From: an archaeon | GTDB lineage: Archaea; Asgardarchaeota; Thorarchaeia; Thorarchaeales; Thorarchaeaceae | DNA length: 60,919 nucleotides | Assembly (NCBI GenBank): GCA_024275415.1 | Contig: JAJRZD010000053.1 | Coordinates: 1 to 60,919 of the forward strand | Direction of reading: 5' to 3' | Shown: positions 52,009 through 60,218 of the stretch, one piece after another | Numbering within the stretch: the stretch's first letter is position 1 | Layout: every line of letters starts with the position of its first letter | Made by a program: the position numbers and the translations under genes | The notes under the pieces: model-generated | What the model saw: only the letters and a program-made list of their open reading frames with translations | Told to the model about the DNA's origin: nothing | Database searches by the model: none

Positions 52009-52320
52009 ATGACCGTTGTTAGAGGAATCATTCGGGAAGTAGGTAGGAGTACGACCACCCGAGTAGGAACCAGAAGATGGTATGGCAAAACGAACCTTGT
52101 AATTCAAGATGAGAAGACCTTGAAGACATACACCGTCCACCTTCCTGCGTCTGTGATGGACAAGTGCCGCTTTCTTCCTCGAGTGGGAATTCCTGTGATT
52201 GTGCACGGGTATGTCGAGGAGGCTGAATATGGCCTGTCTGATTATGTCGTGACACGCGTCACTCACATCAAGAGGGAAGGAGAGGGCATCCTTAGAGTAC
52301 ACAAGTTCGATGATGAATAG
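52009..52320 (+). CDS. small OB-fold-like hypothetical protein
   Basis: 103 residues from ATG 52009 (MTVVRGIIREVGRSTTTRVG). Alternating strands and basic residues (TKNL-like KTNLVIQDEK, TYTVHLPAS, IPVIVHGYVEEAE, VVTRVTHIKRE) suggest an OB-fold nucleic-acid-binding protein, inferred from pattern only. It starts four bases after the PHP stop, so it is translated with it. It converges with a regulator gene seven bases away. Confidence 0.65.
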   Translation: MTVVRGIIREVGRSTTTRVGTRRWYGKTNLVIQDEKTLKTYTVHLPASVMDKCRFLPRVGIPVIVHGYVEEAEYGLSDYVVTRVTHIKREGEGILRVHKFDDE

Positions 52321-52327
52321 ACCGCGG

Positions 52328-52657
52328 TCATCTCTTGCGTGAACGGATGAGGAACGCCGGTGAAATAATCCACTGCGACTTGCATTTTGGACATTTCGAA
52401 GGTCTCTTGGACGAGCTCTTGGTCTTGAAGACATAGTCGCATTTCCCACATCGTGCAGGGCGAACAAGAAGGCTCTTGCCCACATTCTTTAGGGACTTAG
52501 AAATGTGGTCGATGTCCTCGTACACGACAGATCGTTGTTTGATGTCCAATTCTTGACATATGTCCTCGGCTGTAAGCGGATAATCGACCGACTCAAGCAG
52601 TTCGACAATGCGTTCTCTTCTCGTCTGCATCAGGATCAACTCATTAATACCTACCAT
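52328..52657 (-). CDS. HTH/zinc-ribbon transcriptional regulator (COG3357-like)
   Basis: Archaeal predicted regulator: winged-helix part (RRERIVELLESVDYPLTAED, KQRSVVYEDIDHISKSLKN) and a C-terminal zinc ribbon with CGKCDYVFK and CPKCKS. I use ATG 52657 (MVGINELILMQTRRER), giving about 109 residues; ATG 52630 is possible. Probably DNA-binding; the target is unknown. Confidence 0.82.
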   Translation of the reverse strand: MVGINELILMQTRRERIVELLESVDYPLTAEDICQELDIKQRSVVYEDIDHISKSLKNVGKSLLVRPARCGKCDYVFKTKSSSKRPSKCPKCKSQWIISPAFLIRSRKR

Positions 52658-52733
52658 GAGATGTTCAGTCTTTTGAACAACGTGTTTCAAACGTAGAGTC
52701 AATACTAAATGAATCACATACTATCGTGAGTTG

Positions 52734-53462
52734 ATGCATATGAAAGAATATGACACCGGGATTAGATCCACATCGATTGTGGCGGTCGTTATCGCCATAG
52801 TAGCAGTCGCTGGACTATTCACAGCGTCCACACTGATTAACAATGTGATTCCTACGACAACTACGACTGGAACAAACACAAATCCCCCTTCAGGAAATTA
52901 TGGGATTCGGGCAGCAACATATCTCGAAAGCCGAAGGGATGATGTTGTCTTCTACTGGATGTACAACTCGTCCTTTGTGAACGAAGACCTTTCGGATTTC
53001 TATAAGACATCACACCCTGATGCCTATGTCGATGGTGTCCGGATGAATCGCACTGACGCCGGAGGCATTATCAATGTCCTGTTTGCACCTTGGTCTGCGG
53101 GCATCATCGGTGAAGGAGTACTGCCCTCCTCTGAATGGGAAACCATGTCCGGGTCACTGGTGAATACAATCGAGTCACTTGCGGACTATCCGGGAACGCC
53201 AGAGATCCCTGATTGGTATCCGACCTTCACTATTGGCATCTATTTCGATGATGGGACATTCTTCCTCTTGCAATACTATTCTGCACAGCAAGCTGTATCA
53301 CTCATCAATGGCACTTGGGATGGGTTTAACGAGTGGGGCTGGCCAAATGACATCTCGTTCGCACAAACCGAACTATGGCTAGATGCAGCGAACCGGATGG
53401 AAACTCCAATGAATGACTTCTACACGGCAATCACTGAAACAGTAGCGTATCCAAGCGGTTGA
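52734..53462 (+). CDS. secreted hypothetical protein
   Basis: About 242 residues. A short cytoplasmic N-terminus and one membrane segment (TSIVAVVIAIVAVAGLFTAS), then a Thr-rich spacer (PTTTTTGTNTNPPSG) and an extracytoplasmic domain rich in Trp, Tyr and Asn, with sequons (NSS, NGT, NRT). No family recognised. TTG 52731, ATG 52734 and ATG 52740 are possible starts. It is followed by a palindrome that either ends its transcript or controls the next gene. Confidence 0.7.
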   Translation: MHMKEYDTGIRSTSIVAVVIAIVAVAGLFTASTLINNVIPTTTTTGTNTNPPSGNYGIRAATYLESRRDDVVFYWMYNSSFVNEDLSDFYKTSHPDAYVDGVRMNRTDAGGIINVLFAPWSAGIIGEGVLPSSEWETMSGSLVNTIESLADYPGTPEIPDWYPTFTIGIYFDDGTFFLLQYYSAQQAVSLINGTWDGFNEWGWPNDISFAQTELWLDAANRMETPMNDFYTAITETVAYPSG

Positions 53463-53474
53463 TACACAACGACG

Positions 53475-53499
53475 AGTGAGTGATTTTATATCACTCACT
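53475..53499. promoter_or_regulatory. perfect 10-bp palindrome enclosing a TATA box
   Basis: AGTGAGTGAT (53475-53484) and ATCACTCACT (53490-53499) are exact inverted copies around TTTAT; the centre reads TTTTATATC, a TATA box 38-44 nt ahead of TTG 53529, the spacing seen elsewhere in this window. Best read as an operator that would occlude TBP, most simply autoregulation by the winged-helix protein behind it; a terminator of the preceding gene is the alternative. Confidence 0.5.
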
Positions 53500-53528
53500 T
53501 ATCTCTTTGACTTCGGGGAGACTGACAA

Positions 53529-53975
53529 TTGACGAACGACGAGCACAAGGATATGATTAACAAACTTCTCAAAGGGCGCACAATGAGTGTCTATGCGTTA
53601 CTCCTGACAAATGAGGGGTTAGGGGTACGTGAGGTACAACGAAAGTTGGGGTTCTCTACTCCAAGCTTGGCTCTACATCATCTGACGAAACTTCAGGAAC
53701 TGGAATTGATTGATAAGAACGTGCATGGTGAGTATTTCATCAAGAAGCATGTCAAAGCAGGCTCTTTATCGCTGTTCGTCAGACTGGGAAAGCATCTCCT
53801 CCCTCGGTTCCTGTTCCTGCTCACTTTCCTGTCATTCATGCTGATAGTATATTCGCTCTTCTTCCTATCCTGGCCCATAACCGGGAATGACCTCATGTTC
53901 ATCATGCTTTGCGTTATCACGATTGGCGTAGTCCTGTATGAAAGTGTGAAAATCTGGAATCTATCCCCTTTCTGA
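53529..53975 (+). CDS. membrane-tethered winged-helix regulator
   Basis: 148 residues: N-terminal winged-helix DNA-binding domain (TMSVYALLLTNEGLGVREVQ, FSTPSLALHHLTKLQELELI, then the wing NVHGEYFIKK), followed by two membrane segments (FLFLLTFLSFMLIVYSLFFL and LMFIMLCVITIGVVLYES). One-protein membrane-bound regulators of this shape may sense envelope state. TTG start with GGGGAG ahead. The palindrome around its TATA box suggests self-control. Confidence 0.82.
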   Translation: MTNDEHKDMINKLLKGRTMSVYALLLTNEGLGVREVQRKLGFSTPSLALHHLTKLQELELIDKNVHGEYFIKKHVKAGSLSLFVRLGKHLLPRFLFLLTFLSFMLIVYSLFFLSWPITGNDLMFIMLCVITIGVVLYESVKIWNLSPF

Positions 53976-54062
53976 TGCCATCCTTCGGGTGTGCCGAGTG
54001 AAGGGATTATATGAGAATTCACCGTCAGAGAGAGTGTTGACTTACAGCCCGAGAGATAATCT

Positions 54063-55316
54063 ATGCCACAGCAGAAACTGGAATCACAGAAGCCCTCTTC
54101 CATCGACGACTCACTGTGTTCCAGGTGTATGGGGCATCGCTCGCTCTGTGGTATAAAGCCATGCCCGCTACTGCTGAGGGCTCGGGCCCTTGTAGACATA
54201 GAGAGTGCTGTAAGAGGACAAAGCCTCGAAGGTTCTTCTCCTCCTTCTATCTTTGTTGGCAATCAGGGATACCCAAAGGTCTTAGCGGGTCCCCTGATAC
54301 CACCAGTCCGCGGTGAGACCTCCCTGATGGAGCGACCTGATCTTTGGTTGGACAAGACCCTTGATGAGATTCTCTCGATTAGGTTCAATCTTGTCCGCAC
54401 AAAGAAACGGATTCCTGTGGATGATGCAATGGATCCTTCGAGGATGCTACAGGAAACCCAGACCATGGCGCTTTCAGAGGTCCCTCTCGATTCAGAGGCG
54501 ACATTGCTTAAACGTCCGACCTTTACATCAGTCTTCACAGGAAGGACATTGCCAATAGGCCCATCTGCCCCCCTAGATGACTTTCATCTCGAAGCAAATC
54601 CAAAAGTCCCTCGTCCTGTGGACAAGGTTACCTCTGATATCGATCTCGATACGACCAAAGGAGTCATGAGTCTCTTTGAGAGTGGTATCCGTCAGGAGCA
54701 CATGACTCGGCTCCTATCAGTCGGTCTGTTAGGTGTGCAAAAAAGGCGTAGGCTCGTACCGACATTGTGGAGCATCACTGCCGTCGATGATATCATCGGG
54801 AAGCAACTGCACAGGGAAGTCCTTCGATTGCCATGGCTCAACGATTATGAGGTGTATGTCGACCATGCGCTGGGCAATACGGTCATTCTGCTCTTCCTGC
54901 CAAGTGCATGGCAATTCGAGGCACTGGAATGCTGGCTTGGAAGTCTGAACCCTCCAATTATCACTGACCATGAACGCAACAAAGGGAGAAATAAGTATGC
55001 ATCATCAGTTGCGGGTGCGTACTATGCAACTAGGCTACCAGCACTTGAACATCTTGTAACGAGGCAGCACAAACAAGCGGGTGTCATCGTGTTCATGGAG
55101 ATCGACCCAGCACAGTGGGTTCCACTAGGTGTATGGCGATTTCGTGAGATAGCACATCGTGCCCTCAACAAGCCCACAAAAAGGTTCTCGACGCTTGATG
55201 AGGCAATTCTTGAGATTGATTACTATCTACGGCATCCTGTGAAGAAGTACCTTGACGCAAGCACAATCTACAAGGAGTTCAATCATCAGACGCTCCTGAC
55301 TGATTTCATCAATTAA
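54063..55316 (+). CDS. nreA: NreA-family DNA repair protein with PIP motif
   Basis: Archaeal DNA-repair protein that binds PCNA. The N-terminal zinc site LCSRCMGHRSLCGIKPCPLL (Cys19, 22, 29, 34) and the hallmark SSPPSIFVGNQGYPKVLAGP identify the Nre family; the body of 417 residues is of normal length. The C-terminus ends HQTLLTDFIN, which fits a PCNA-interacting Q-x-x-L-x-x-F pattern (Gln409, Leu412, Phe415). TATA-like GATTATATGAG lies about 50 nt ahead of ATG 54063. NreA is needed for resistance to DNA-damaging agents in haloarchaea (family knowledge). Confidence 0.92.
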   Translation: MPQQKLESQKPSSIDDSLCSRCMGHRSLCGIKPCPLLLRARALVDIESAVRGQSLEGSSPPSIFVGNQGYPKVLAGPLIPPVRGETSLMERPDLWLDKTLDEILSIRFNLVRTKKRIPVDDAMDPSRMLQETQTMALSEVPLDSEATLLKRPTFTSVFTGRTLPIGPSAPLDDFHLEANPKVPRPVDKVTSDIDLDTTKGVMSLFESGIRQEHMTRLLSVGLLGVQKRRRLVPTLWSITAVDDIIGKQLHREVLRLPWLNDYEVYVDHALGNTVILLFLPSAWQFEALECWLGSLNPPIITDHERNKGRNKYASSVAGAYYATRLPALEHLVTRQHKQAGVIVFMEIDPAQWVPLGVWRFREIAHRALNKPTKRFSTLDEAILEIDYYLRHPVKKYLDASTIYKEFNHQTLLTDFIN

Positions 55317-55358
55317 TACGGGCAATTTAAGAGGGGAATGGACGACTAGCTGGGTGAG

Positions 55359-56876
55359 ATGACACTCTACGAGAGGATATGTCGTATCTGTGAGAGAACA
55401 CGGCTGCATAAGGTTTCGAACAAATACAAGGATCGTGACCTGAACAAGGCGGTCGTCTTCCTTTCACCTATGATGAAACTGACCCCTCAAGGTGTAGTGT
55501 CTGCATCTTACTGCCTCTCATTACTGGTCTTTGTCATCTTGACATCACTATTGCATGTCTGGGGTCTCTCACTCCCAGTCCTTTTCTTGCTCTCGCTTAT
55601 CGCAGCCCTTCTTACCTATTTCATCATTCTCAATTTTCCCATTTCAACCATGGAATCTTATAGGGTCGGTCTCTCGGAGGAAGCAGACCTTGTGTTTGAG
55701 CAGTTCGTTCTTGTGTTCCAATCAGGAGGGACTATATTCGATGCTATTGAGATGGTGGCGAACTCGGACCACCCCATCCTTTCAGAGAAGTTCCAAGAAA
55801 TACTGTCTAAGGTGAACTCGGGAATCTCTCCCGAGGAGTGCATCTCTGATTTTGCAGCAAACCAGCCTTCTGCTGATCTCCGGCGCTACCTTCTTAGTAT
55901 CCTTTCTTCGTTGGAACAGAGGACCGATTTGCTGGATTGGATTGCTGGCGAGTCTTTCGAGGCTGATACTTCATTACGCCAGAGAAACCTTGAGATTGAG
56001 AGTCGCCTCCTGATTGTGGCTGCACTTGTCACCTATCTCCCGATAATGCTGACCCTTGCATTGTCTCTGGCCGGTCATGCGACCAACCTTGGGATTATCC
56101 TGATTGTCCCCATTTTTATTCTTCTCAACTCATTGCTACGTTCTAGGTTCACGCGGTCATTTTCTGCTTATTTCGACCGTCCCCAATCGACAGGTCTTGC
56201 GACCCCTTCTCAAAGAGACATTATCAGGGAGTATGATGAATTCCTTAACTTCATGGTTCTCATCGGAGAACGCTTGCGGATGGGTGACACTCTTGAGGTT
56301 GCACTCCCCGAAGTGCGAGATGATGTAGGCCCTGAGGTACAATCTATCATTGACCCTGCAATAGAGATGATTTACTGGAAAAACCAGAGCCTATCAGATG
56401 CAATGCAAACTGCCAGAGATGCTGCTCTCGGTCAACGGGTTGCCAACCTCTTGGCAATGATCGAGAAGATGTGCATTGCGTCTGCTGTCGATGCTGGAGA
56501 ACGAATCTCGCGCATAGCGTCCCGTCTGATCAAGCGGTCGGCCCTGGCCAAGGAACGAGAATCTATCATCGCTGCTCAGAGGCTCAAAGTATACGTGTTA
56601 AGCATCACCAGCTCGATGGTTCTTGGGCTACTCACATCACTGGCTCCGTTTCTCAGCATCGGCGAACTGTTGAGTGGTGGATTCACTGGAACATGGAACC
56701 CTCCTACACTTCTTGAGATATACCCTCTAGTTCTGGCATTAGCCCTCATCACGACATCCTCGGGTTACCAGAACGTCCGGATGGTGGATGGACGCCTCGC
56801 ATCATTCTTTGCGTTCCTTTGCCTGTTGCTCTACCTCGTATCCTTTTTCATCTCCTCCTCAATAATGGGCTTCTGA
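55359..56876 (+). CDS. TadC/ArlJ-like type IV filament membrane protein
   Basis: Polytopic inner platform protein of type IV pilus/archaellum-type systems: 505 residues with two T2SF-like helical domains, one before (ADLVFEQFVLVFQSGGTIFD) and one after (RDIIREYDEFLNFMVLIGER, LEVALPEVRDDVG) a central pair of membrane segments, plus further TM helices at both ends. TadC, ArlJ and related EppA-system proteins share this form. No pilus ATPase or pilin gene is in the window, so it is an orphan. TATA-like AATTTAAGAG at about 55325 and ATG 55359. Confidence 0.83.
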   Translation: MTLYERICRICERTRLHKVSNKYKDRDLNKAVVFLSPMMKLTPQGVVSASYCLSLLVFVILTSLLHVWGLSLPVLFLLSLIAALLTYFIILNFPISTMESYRVGLSEEADLVFEQFVLVFQSGGTIFDAIEMVANSDHPILSEKFQEILSKVNSGISPEECISDFAANQPSADLRRYLLSILSSLEQRTDLLDWIAGESFEADTSLRQRNLEIESRLLIVAALVTYLPIMLTLALSLAGHATNLGIILIVPIFILLNSLLRSRFTRSFSAYFDRPQSTGLATPSQRDIIREYDEFLNFMVLIGERLRMGDTLEVALPEVRDDVGPEVQSIIDPAIEMIYWKNQSLSDAMQTARDAALGQRVANLLAMIEKMCIASAVDAGERISRIASRLIKRSALAKERESIIAAQRLKVYVLSITSSMVLGLLTSLAPFLSIGELLSGGFTGTWNPPTLLEIYPLVLALALITTSSGYQNVRMVDGRLASFFAFLCLLLYLVSFFISSSIMGF

Positions 56877-56941
56877 CTGTCGGGCAATAGTTTATAGGAG
56901 ATGGTTCTATTGACTTCGATAGAAAGCACGAGGTGTATAAG

Positions 56942-57610
56942 ATGCTTCAACTAGATTTAGGAGTTTTTGACTGGACCCTCGGCGAAATAATGGCGTTGTT
57001 TGCTAACCAATGGGTTGTGGGTGCGACTCTGATCATCACTGGCATCCTTGCAGCGTCTTGGCTGCTAGAGAACATCACTGACCCTATACCCTTGCTTGGC
57101 ACGATCTTTGACATCATTGTTAAGATTGGCACCTTCGTTGGATTCTTTGTAGGAATCCTAGATGTGCTGGTCGGCTATGTCGTGTGGCAAACGCAACCTG
57201 GAGCTATTGCAGTTGCGGGTATTTTGATTCTAGCGGGATTTGCACTCATGATGCGTGTGCTTAGCAAGTTCCCACTAGCATTCATCTTTGCAGCAGCAGC
57301 TTCACTCTTTGTCACCTTCACGATATATGGATTCCTGATTCAATACGTCAGTCTTCCTGTTGTCGGAGAATACATTGTTCAGATCACCTCATTGAAGTGG
57401 ATGGCGGTCATTGGGATCATCCTGTTCATCTTCTTCTATGGCCTTTTCGGACTTGCAGTTGGTTTGATTACTTTGATTGGCAAGATATTTTCATCAACCC
57501 CCATCCTTGTGATCATAGGACTTGCTGCACTCGCAATAGGCGTCATCGTGATGGCTGCTCCAGGGCTATTGGGAATTGCCATCCCCTGGCCTGCCCCGAC
57601 GGTTCCATAA
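56942..57610 (+). CDS. polytopic membrane protein
   Basis: 222 residues from ATG 56942, about six hydrophobic segments (QWVVGATLIITGILAASWLL, IGTFVGFFVGILDVLVGY, LAFIFAAAASLFVTFTIYGF, WMAVIGIILFIFFYGLFGLA, TPILVIIGLAALAIGVIVMA). GAGGTG lies seven bases ahead. No known family; next to the TadC-like gene on the same strand, so possibly part of the same transcript. Confidence 0.72.
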   Translation: MLQLDLGVFDWTLGEIMALFANQWVVGATLIITGILAASWLLENITDPIPLLGTIFDIIVKIGTFVGFFVGILDVLVGYVVWQTQPGAIAVAGILILAGFALMMRVLSKFPLAFIFAAAASLFVTFTIYGFLIQYVSLPVVGEYIVQITSLKWMAVIGIILFIFFYGLFGLAVGLITLIGKIFSSTPILVIIGLAALAIGVIVMAAPGLLGIAIPWPAPTVP

Positions 57611-57614
57611 CATC

Positions 57615-57648
57615 GAGGGGCATCGCCCCTCACAGCTTCTTTTTTTTT
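57615..57648 (+). terminator. intrinsic-type terminator between convergent genes
   Basis: GAGGGGC (57615-57621) pairs perfectly with GCCCCTC (57625-57631) around ATC, followed by a T-tract at 57640-57648. Textbook form for the plus-strand membrane protein gene. Confidence 0.7.
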
Positions 57649-57656
57649 CAAATTCA

Positions 57657-58034
57657 CTAGCACAGTGGTTTCCGTAATTCCCTGAAAAAGAGGAACTTGA
57701 TTCCTTTATCGTTGTAAAATTTAGCTGCAACATCCATCTCATCACGGGCGCCCGCTATTTCATCATACCATTTCGTAACATAGAGTGTCTTCCCACTTGG
57801 ATGTTCGTATCCGTCGCAGGAGGCAAATCCTTCCACCACAGCTATCCCATCTGGTACCAGAATCGCGACCCTGAACGTCTTACCTTTCATTTCCAGCCAT
57901 AATTCACAGTGTGTCAAGAGATCAAACCCATTCTTATAATTGGAAAAAAGCGTGATTAATCTTGTTACTGAGGATAGAATTCCTTTCTCTACACTAATCC
58001 CCAGACCTACCAATACATCGTGTATCAAACACAT
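57657..58034 (-). CDS. hypothetical protein, 125 aa
   Basis: Unrecognised soluble protein (MCLIHDVLVGLGISVEKGIL, then FRVAILVPDGIAVVEGFA and a C-terminal KFLFFRELRKPL). Strand-rich middle, no motif. It follows the ribbon-helix-helix gene by five bases on the same strand, at the tail of the sulfate-activation group. Confidence 0.6.
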   Translation of the reverse strand: MCLIHDVLVGLGISVEKGILSSVTRLITLFSNYKNGFDLLTHCELWLEMKGKTFRVAILVPDGIAVVEGFASCDGYEHPSGKTLYVTKWYDEIAGARDEMDVAAKFYNDKGIKFLFFRELRKPLC

Positions 58035-58039
58035 GGCAT

Positions 58040-58276
58040 CTAGTCCAAATAACCAAGCGCTTTCAGGCGATCCTTCACCTTCTTCTGGTCTTCCTCGAGA
58101 GACTGACCCCCTGAATTCCCTTCAGTCCCAGCCACAATCTCTCGAAGGATATAGGTAACATAGCTGGACACAGATGTGAAGCCTGTATCAGCTATGTGTT
58201 CTTCGATTTTCCTGAAGAGTGGGATTGGAATCGAAACGGTCGTGAATCGTCCTTTTCGTTTTTTTGTCTTGGACAT
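58040..58276 (-). CDS. ribbon-helix-helix (CopG-like) DNA-binding protein
   Basis: 78 residues from ATG 58276. A basic N-terminus (MSKTKKRKGRFT) leads into the ribbon strand TTVSIPIPLFRKIEEHIADT and the helix SVSSYVTYILREIVAG, the RHH pattern of MetJ/CopG/NikR repressors. The tail ends VKDRLKALGYLD. ATG 58276 is preferred over upstream in-frame codons that would read through non-RHH sequence. Its position behind cysC suggests control of, or co-regulation with, the sulfate-activation genes. Confidence 0.75.
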   Translation of the reverse strand: MSKTKKRKGRFTTVSIPIPLFRKIEEHIADTGFTSVSSYVTYILREIVAGTEGNSGGQSLEEDQKKVKDRLKALGYLD

Positions 58277-58301
58277 TTGGTCACCAAACTGTTCAATACT
58301 G

Positions 58302-58823
58302 CTACAGATATCCAAGCTCCTTTGCCTTTTGAATAATCTTATTGACAGATTCCTCCACGGTTTCCTTGTCTGTTTCAACAACAAGGTCGGGATCTAGGGG
58401 TTCCTCGTAGGGATCGTCAATTCCAGTGAATTGCTTGATTTCCCCAGCAAGTGCCTTCTTGTATAATCCCTTTGGGTCTCGCTCTATGCATACCTCAATC
58501 GGAGCTTTCACGAACACCTCCATTGTGTTATGGATTTCTTTCTTTGCAAAGGCTCGGGTTTCTCTATAGGGCGAAATCAATGCAACGACGACAATCACCC
58601 CATTTCGAGCCAGAAGCTTTGAACAGAATATGACACGCCTATTGTGCTGATTCCTGTCATCCTTCGAGAATCCGAGGTCGCTGCTCAGACCCTTTCGTAT
58701 TTCATCACCATCCATTATCTCAATGTGACGGTTTTCTTGGAAATATTCTCTTAGTTTCGTTGCTATCGTAGTCTTTCCTGAGCCTGATAGCCCAGTCAAC
58801 CATATACAGAATCCATTGTTCAT
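58302..58823 (-). CDS. cysC: adenylylsulfate (APS) kinase
   Basis: Phosphorylates APS at the 3' position to PAPS, the sulfuryl donor. The 173 residues show P-loop GLSGSGKT (11-18), MDGDEIRKGLSSDLGFS, DRNQHNRRVIF, ISPYRETRAFAK and the lid region AGEIKQFTGIDDPYEEP, all family hallmarks. It is six bases from the next gene and lies in one unit with ATP sulfurylase and the AP-superfamily gene. Confidence 0.95.
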   Translation of the reverse strand: MNNGFCIWLTGLSGSGKTTIATKLREYFQENRHIEIMDGDEIRKGLSSDLGFSKDDRNQHNRRVIFCSKLLARNGVIVVVALISPYRETRAFAKKEIHNTMEVFVKAPIEVCIERDPKGLYKKALAGEIKQFTGIDDPYEEPLDPDLVVETDKETVEESVNKIIQKAKELGYL

Positions 58824-58829
58824 TGTTAT

Positions 58830-60218
58830 CTAACTCCTTATCGGTGTCCCTGTCATGTATGCAGGGATTTCTATGTCCATGTGCGAGAGGATTGTTGGTG
58901 CAATATCTAGGATTGAACCTGCAACCCGTCTACTGGTCGTGCCCTTTGGTGGTGTGACAACATAGATGCCATACCAATCGTGGACAGCATCATCAGGGCC
59001 CATGCCGTTCTCATAAAAATAGAGTGATTCGTGACCCATCATACTTGATGCTCGCCAGTGCAGGTCATCAAGGTAAAGCATCAGGTCAGGGAAGTCACCC
59101 GTGCATTCCTCATAGACATCCTCAGGTCTATCGACGATGATCATCCACTCTTCGCCATTTGGTCCCTTTAGTTCCTTTAGATCTTTGACGAGCCTACTGC
59201 GAAGAGGTTCGTATTCTTCTGGAGTCACACATCCGTTTCTTTCATACCCTTCAATGTTGATGAAGATCCGCGAATAATAACCACCCCACGCCCATACCTT
59301 GGTCCGCTTCCAGTCAATCTCCAGGTCCTCAAATGGGGTGGGACTATCAGGTTCCTTTAGGAGGTGCAACAGGCCCTTTTCTTGAAGCCACTGGTTGATA
59401 CAAAATGCACCCTTACGACCTTTAGCCCCATGGTCGGAAGCCAAGATGAACATGCAGTCCTCTGGGATCACATCAAGAATCTCCCCAAGATTCCGGTCTA
59501 GGAGCTTGTAGTAATCGACGAATGCATCACGAAACTCATTGTCTTCCTCATAGAGCGGATGGTTCCTATCGAAGTACTTCCAGAACCCGTGGTGCAATCG
59601 ATCGGGTCCCACCTCCATTACGATGAACAAGTCCCAGGGCCTTGTATCAAGAAGATGCATCACTAGTTTATGTCGTTTCACAGACATGTCGTATAGGTCT
59701 GCAATCAGGGTGGCCTTCGCTTCAGTCCTGTAGAAGACATCGAGCTTATAATCGCCAACAATGCTGGTAATCTCATTTGAGAATGATGTCGGAAAGGTGT
59801 AGGGATAGCTCGTATCAGGAGCAAGAAACCCCGACACGAGAATACCGTTGACCTCCTGAGGGGGGTATGTTGGTGGCACTCCAATTATGATGGAATAGCC
59901 TCCTGCCTCGCCAACAAGATCCCACACCTTTGGATACTTGATGGAAGTCGAATCAGGTATCCAGATTTCTTTGTAATCTCCCGGATGCCGATGCCTGAAC
60001 CCATACATGCCTAGCTGACCCGGGTCACAGCCAGTCATCATTGACATCCATGCAGGCACGGTGATCGGGGGCTTTGTGCTCTGTAACGGACCATAGATGC
60101 TTGACTGAAGTAGCTCCTTTAGGTTTGGCATCTCATCCAGAAGCTCGTCAAACACGATACTTGGAGGGACACCATCCCAGCCTAGCACAACGGTTCGTTT
60201 CTTGTTCATTACGCTCAC
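58830..60218 (-). CDS. alkaline-phosphatase-superfamily phosphohydrolase (COG3379-like)
   Basis: 462-residue phosphodiesterase/phosphomutase fold. The nucleophile region is PPITVPAWMSMMTGCDPG with Thr, metal ligands appear in VVLGWDGVPP, MEVGPDRLHHGFW and ILASDHGAKGRKG, as in nucleotide pyrophosphatases and the COG3379 group. GTG 60218 overlaps the ATP sulfurylase stop by four bases (GTGA); ATG 60209 is the alternative. Between sat and cysC it may act on PAP/PAPS, sulfate esters or glycolipids; the exact role is not shown. Confidence 0.86.
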   Translation of the reverse strand: MSVMNKKRTVVLGWDGVPPSIVFDELLDEMPNLKELLQSSIYGPLQSTKPPITVPAWMSMMTGCDPGQLGMYGFRHRHPGDYKEIWIPDSTSIKYPKVWDLVGEAGGYSIIIGVPPTYPPQEVNGILVSGFLAPDTSYPYTFPTSFSNEITSIVGDYKLDVFYRTEAKATLIADLYDMSVKRHKLVMHLLDTRPWDLFIVMEVGPDRLHHGFWKYFDRNHPLYEEDNEFRDAFVDYYKLLDRNLGEILDVIPEDCMFILASDHGAKGRKGAFCINQWLQEKGLLHLLKEPDSPTPFEDLEIDWKRTKVWAWGGYYSRIFINIEGYERNGCVTPEEYEPLRSRLVKDLKELKGPNGEEWMIIVDRPEDVYEECTGDFPDLMLYLDDLHWRASSMMGHESLYFYENGMGPDDAVHDWYGIYVVTPPKGTTSRRVAGSILDIAPTILSHMDIEIPAYMTGTPIRS

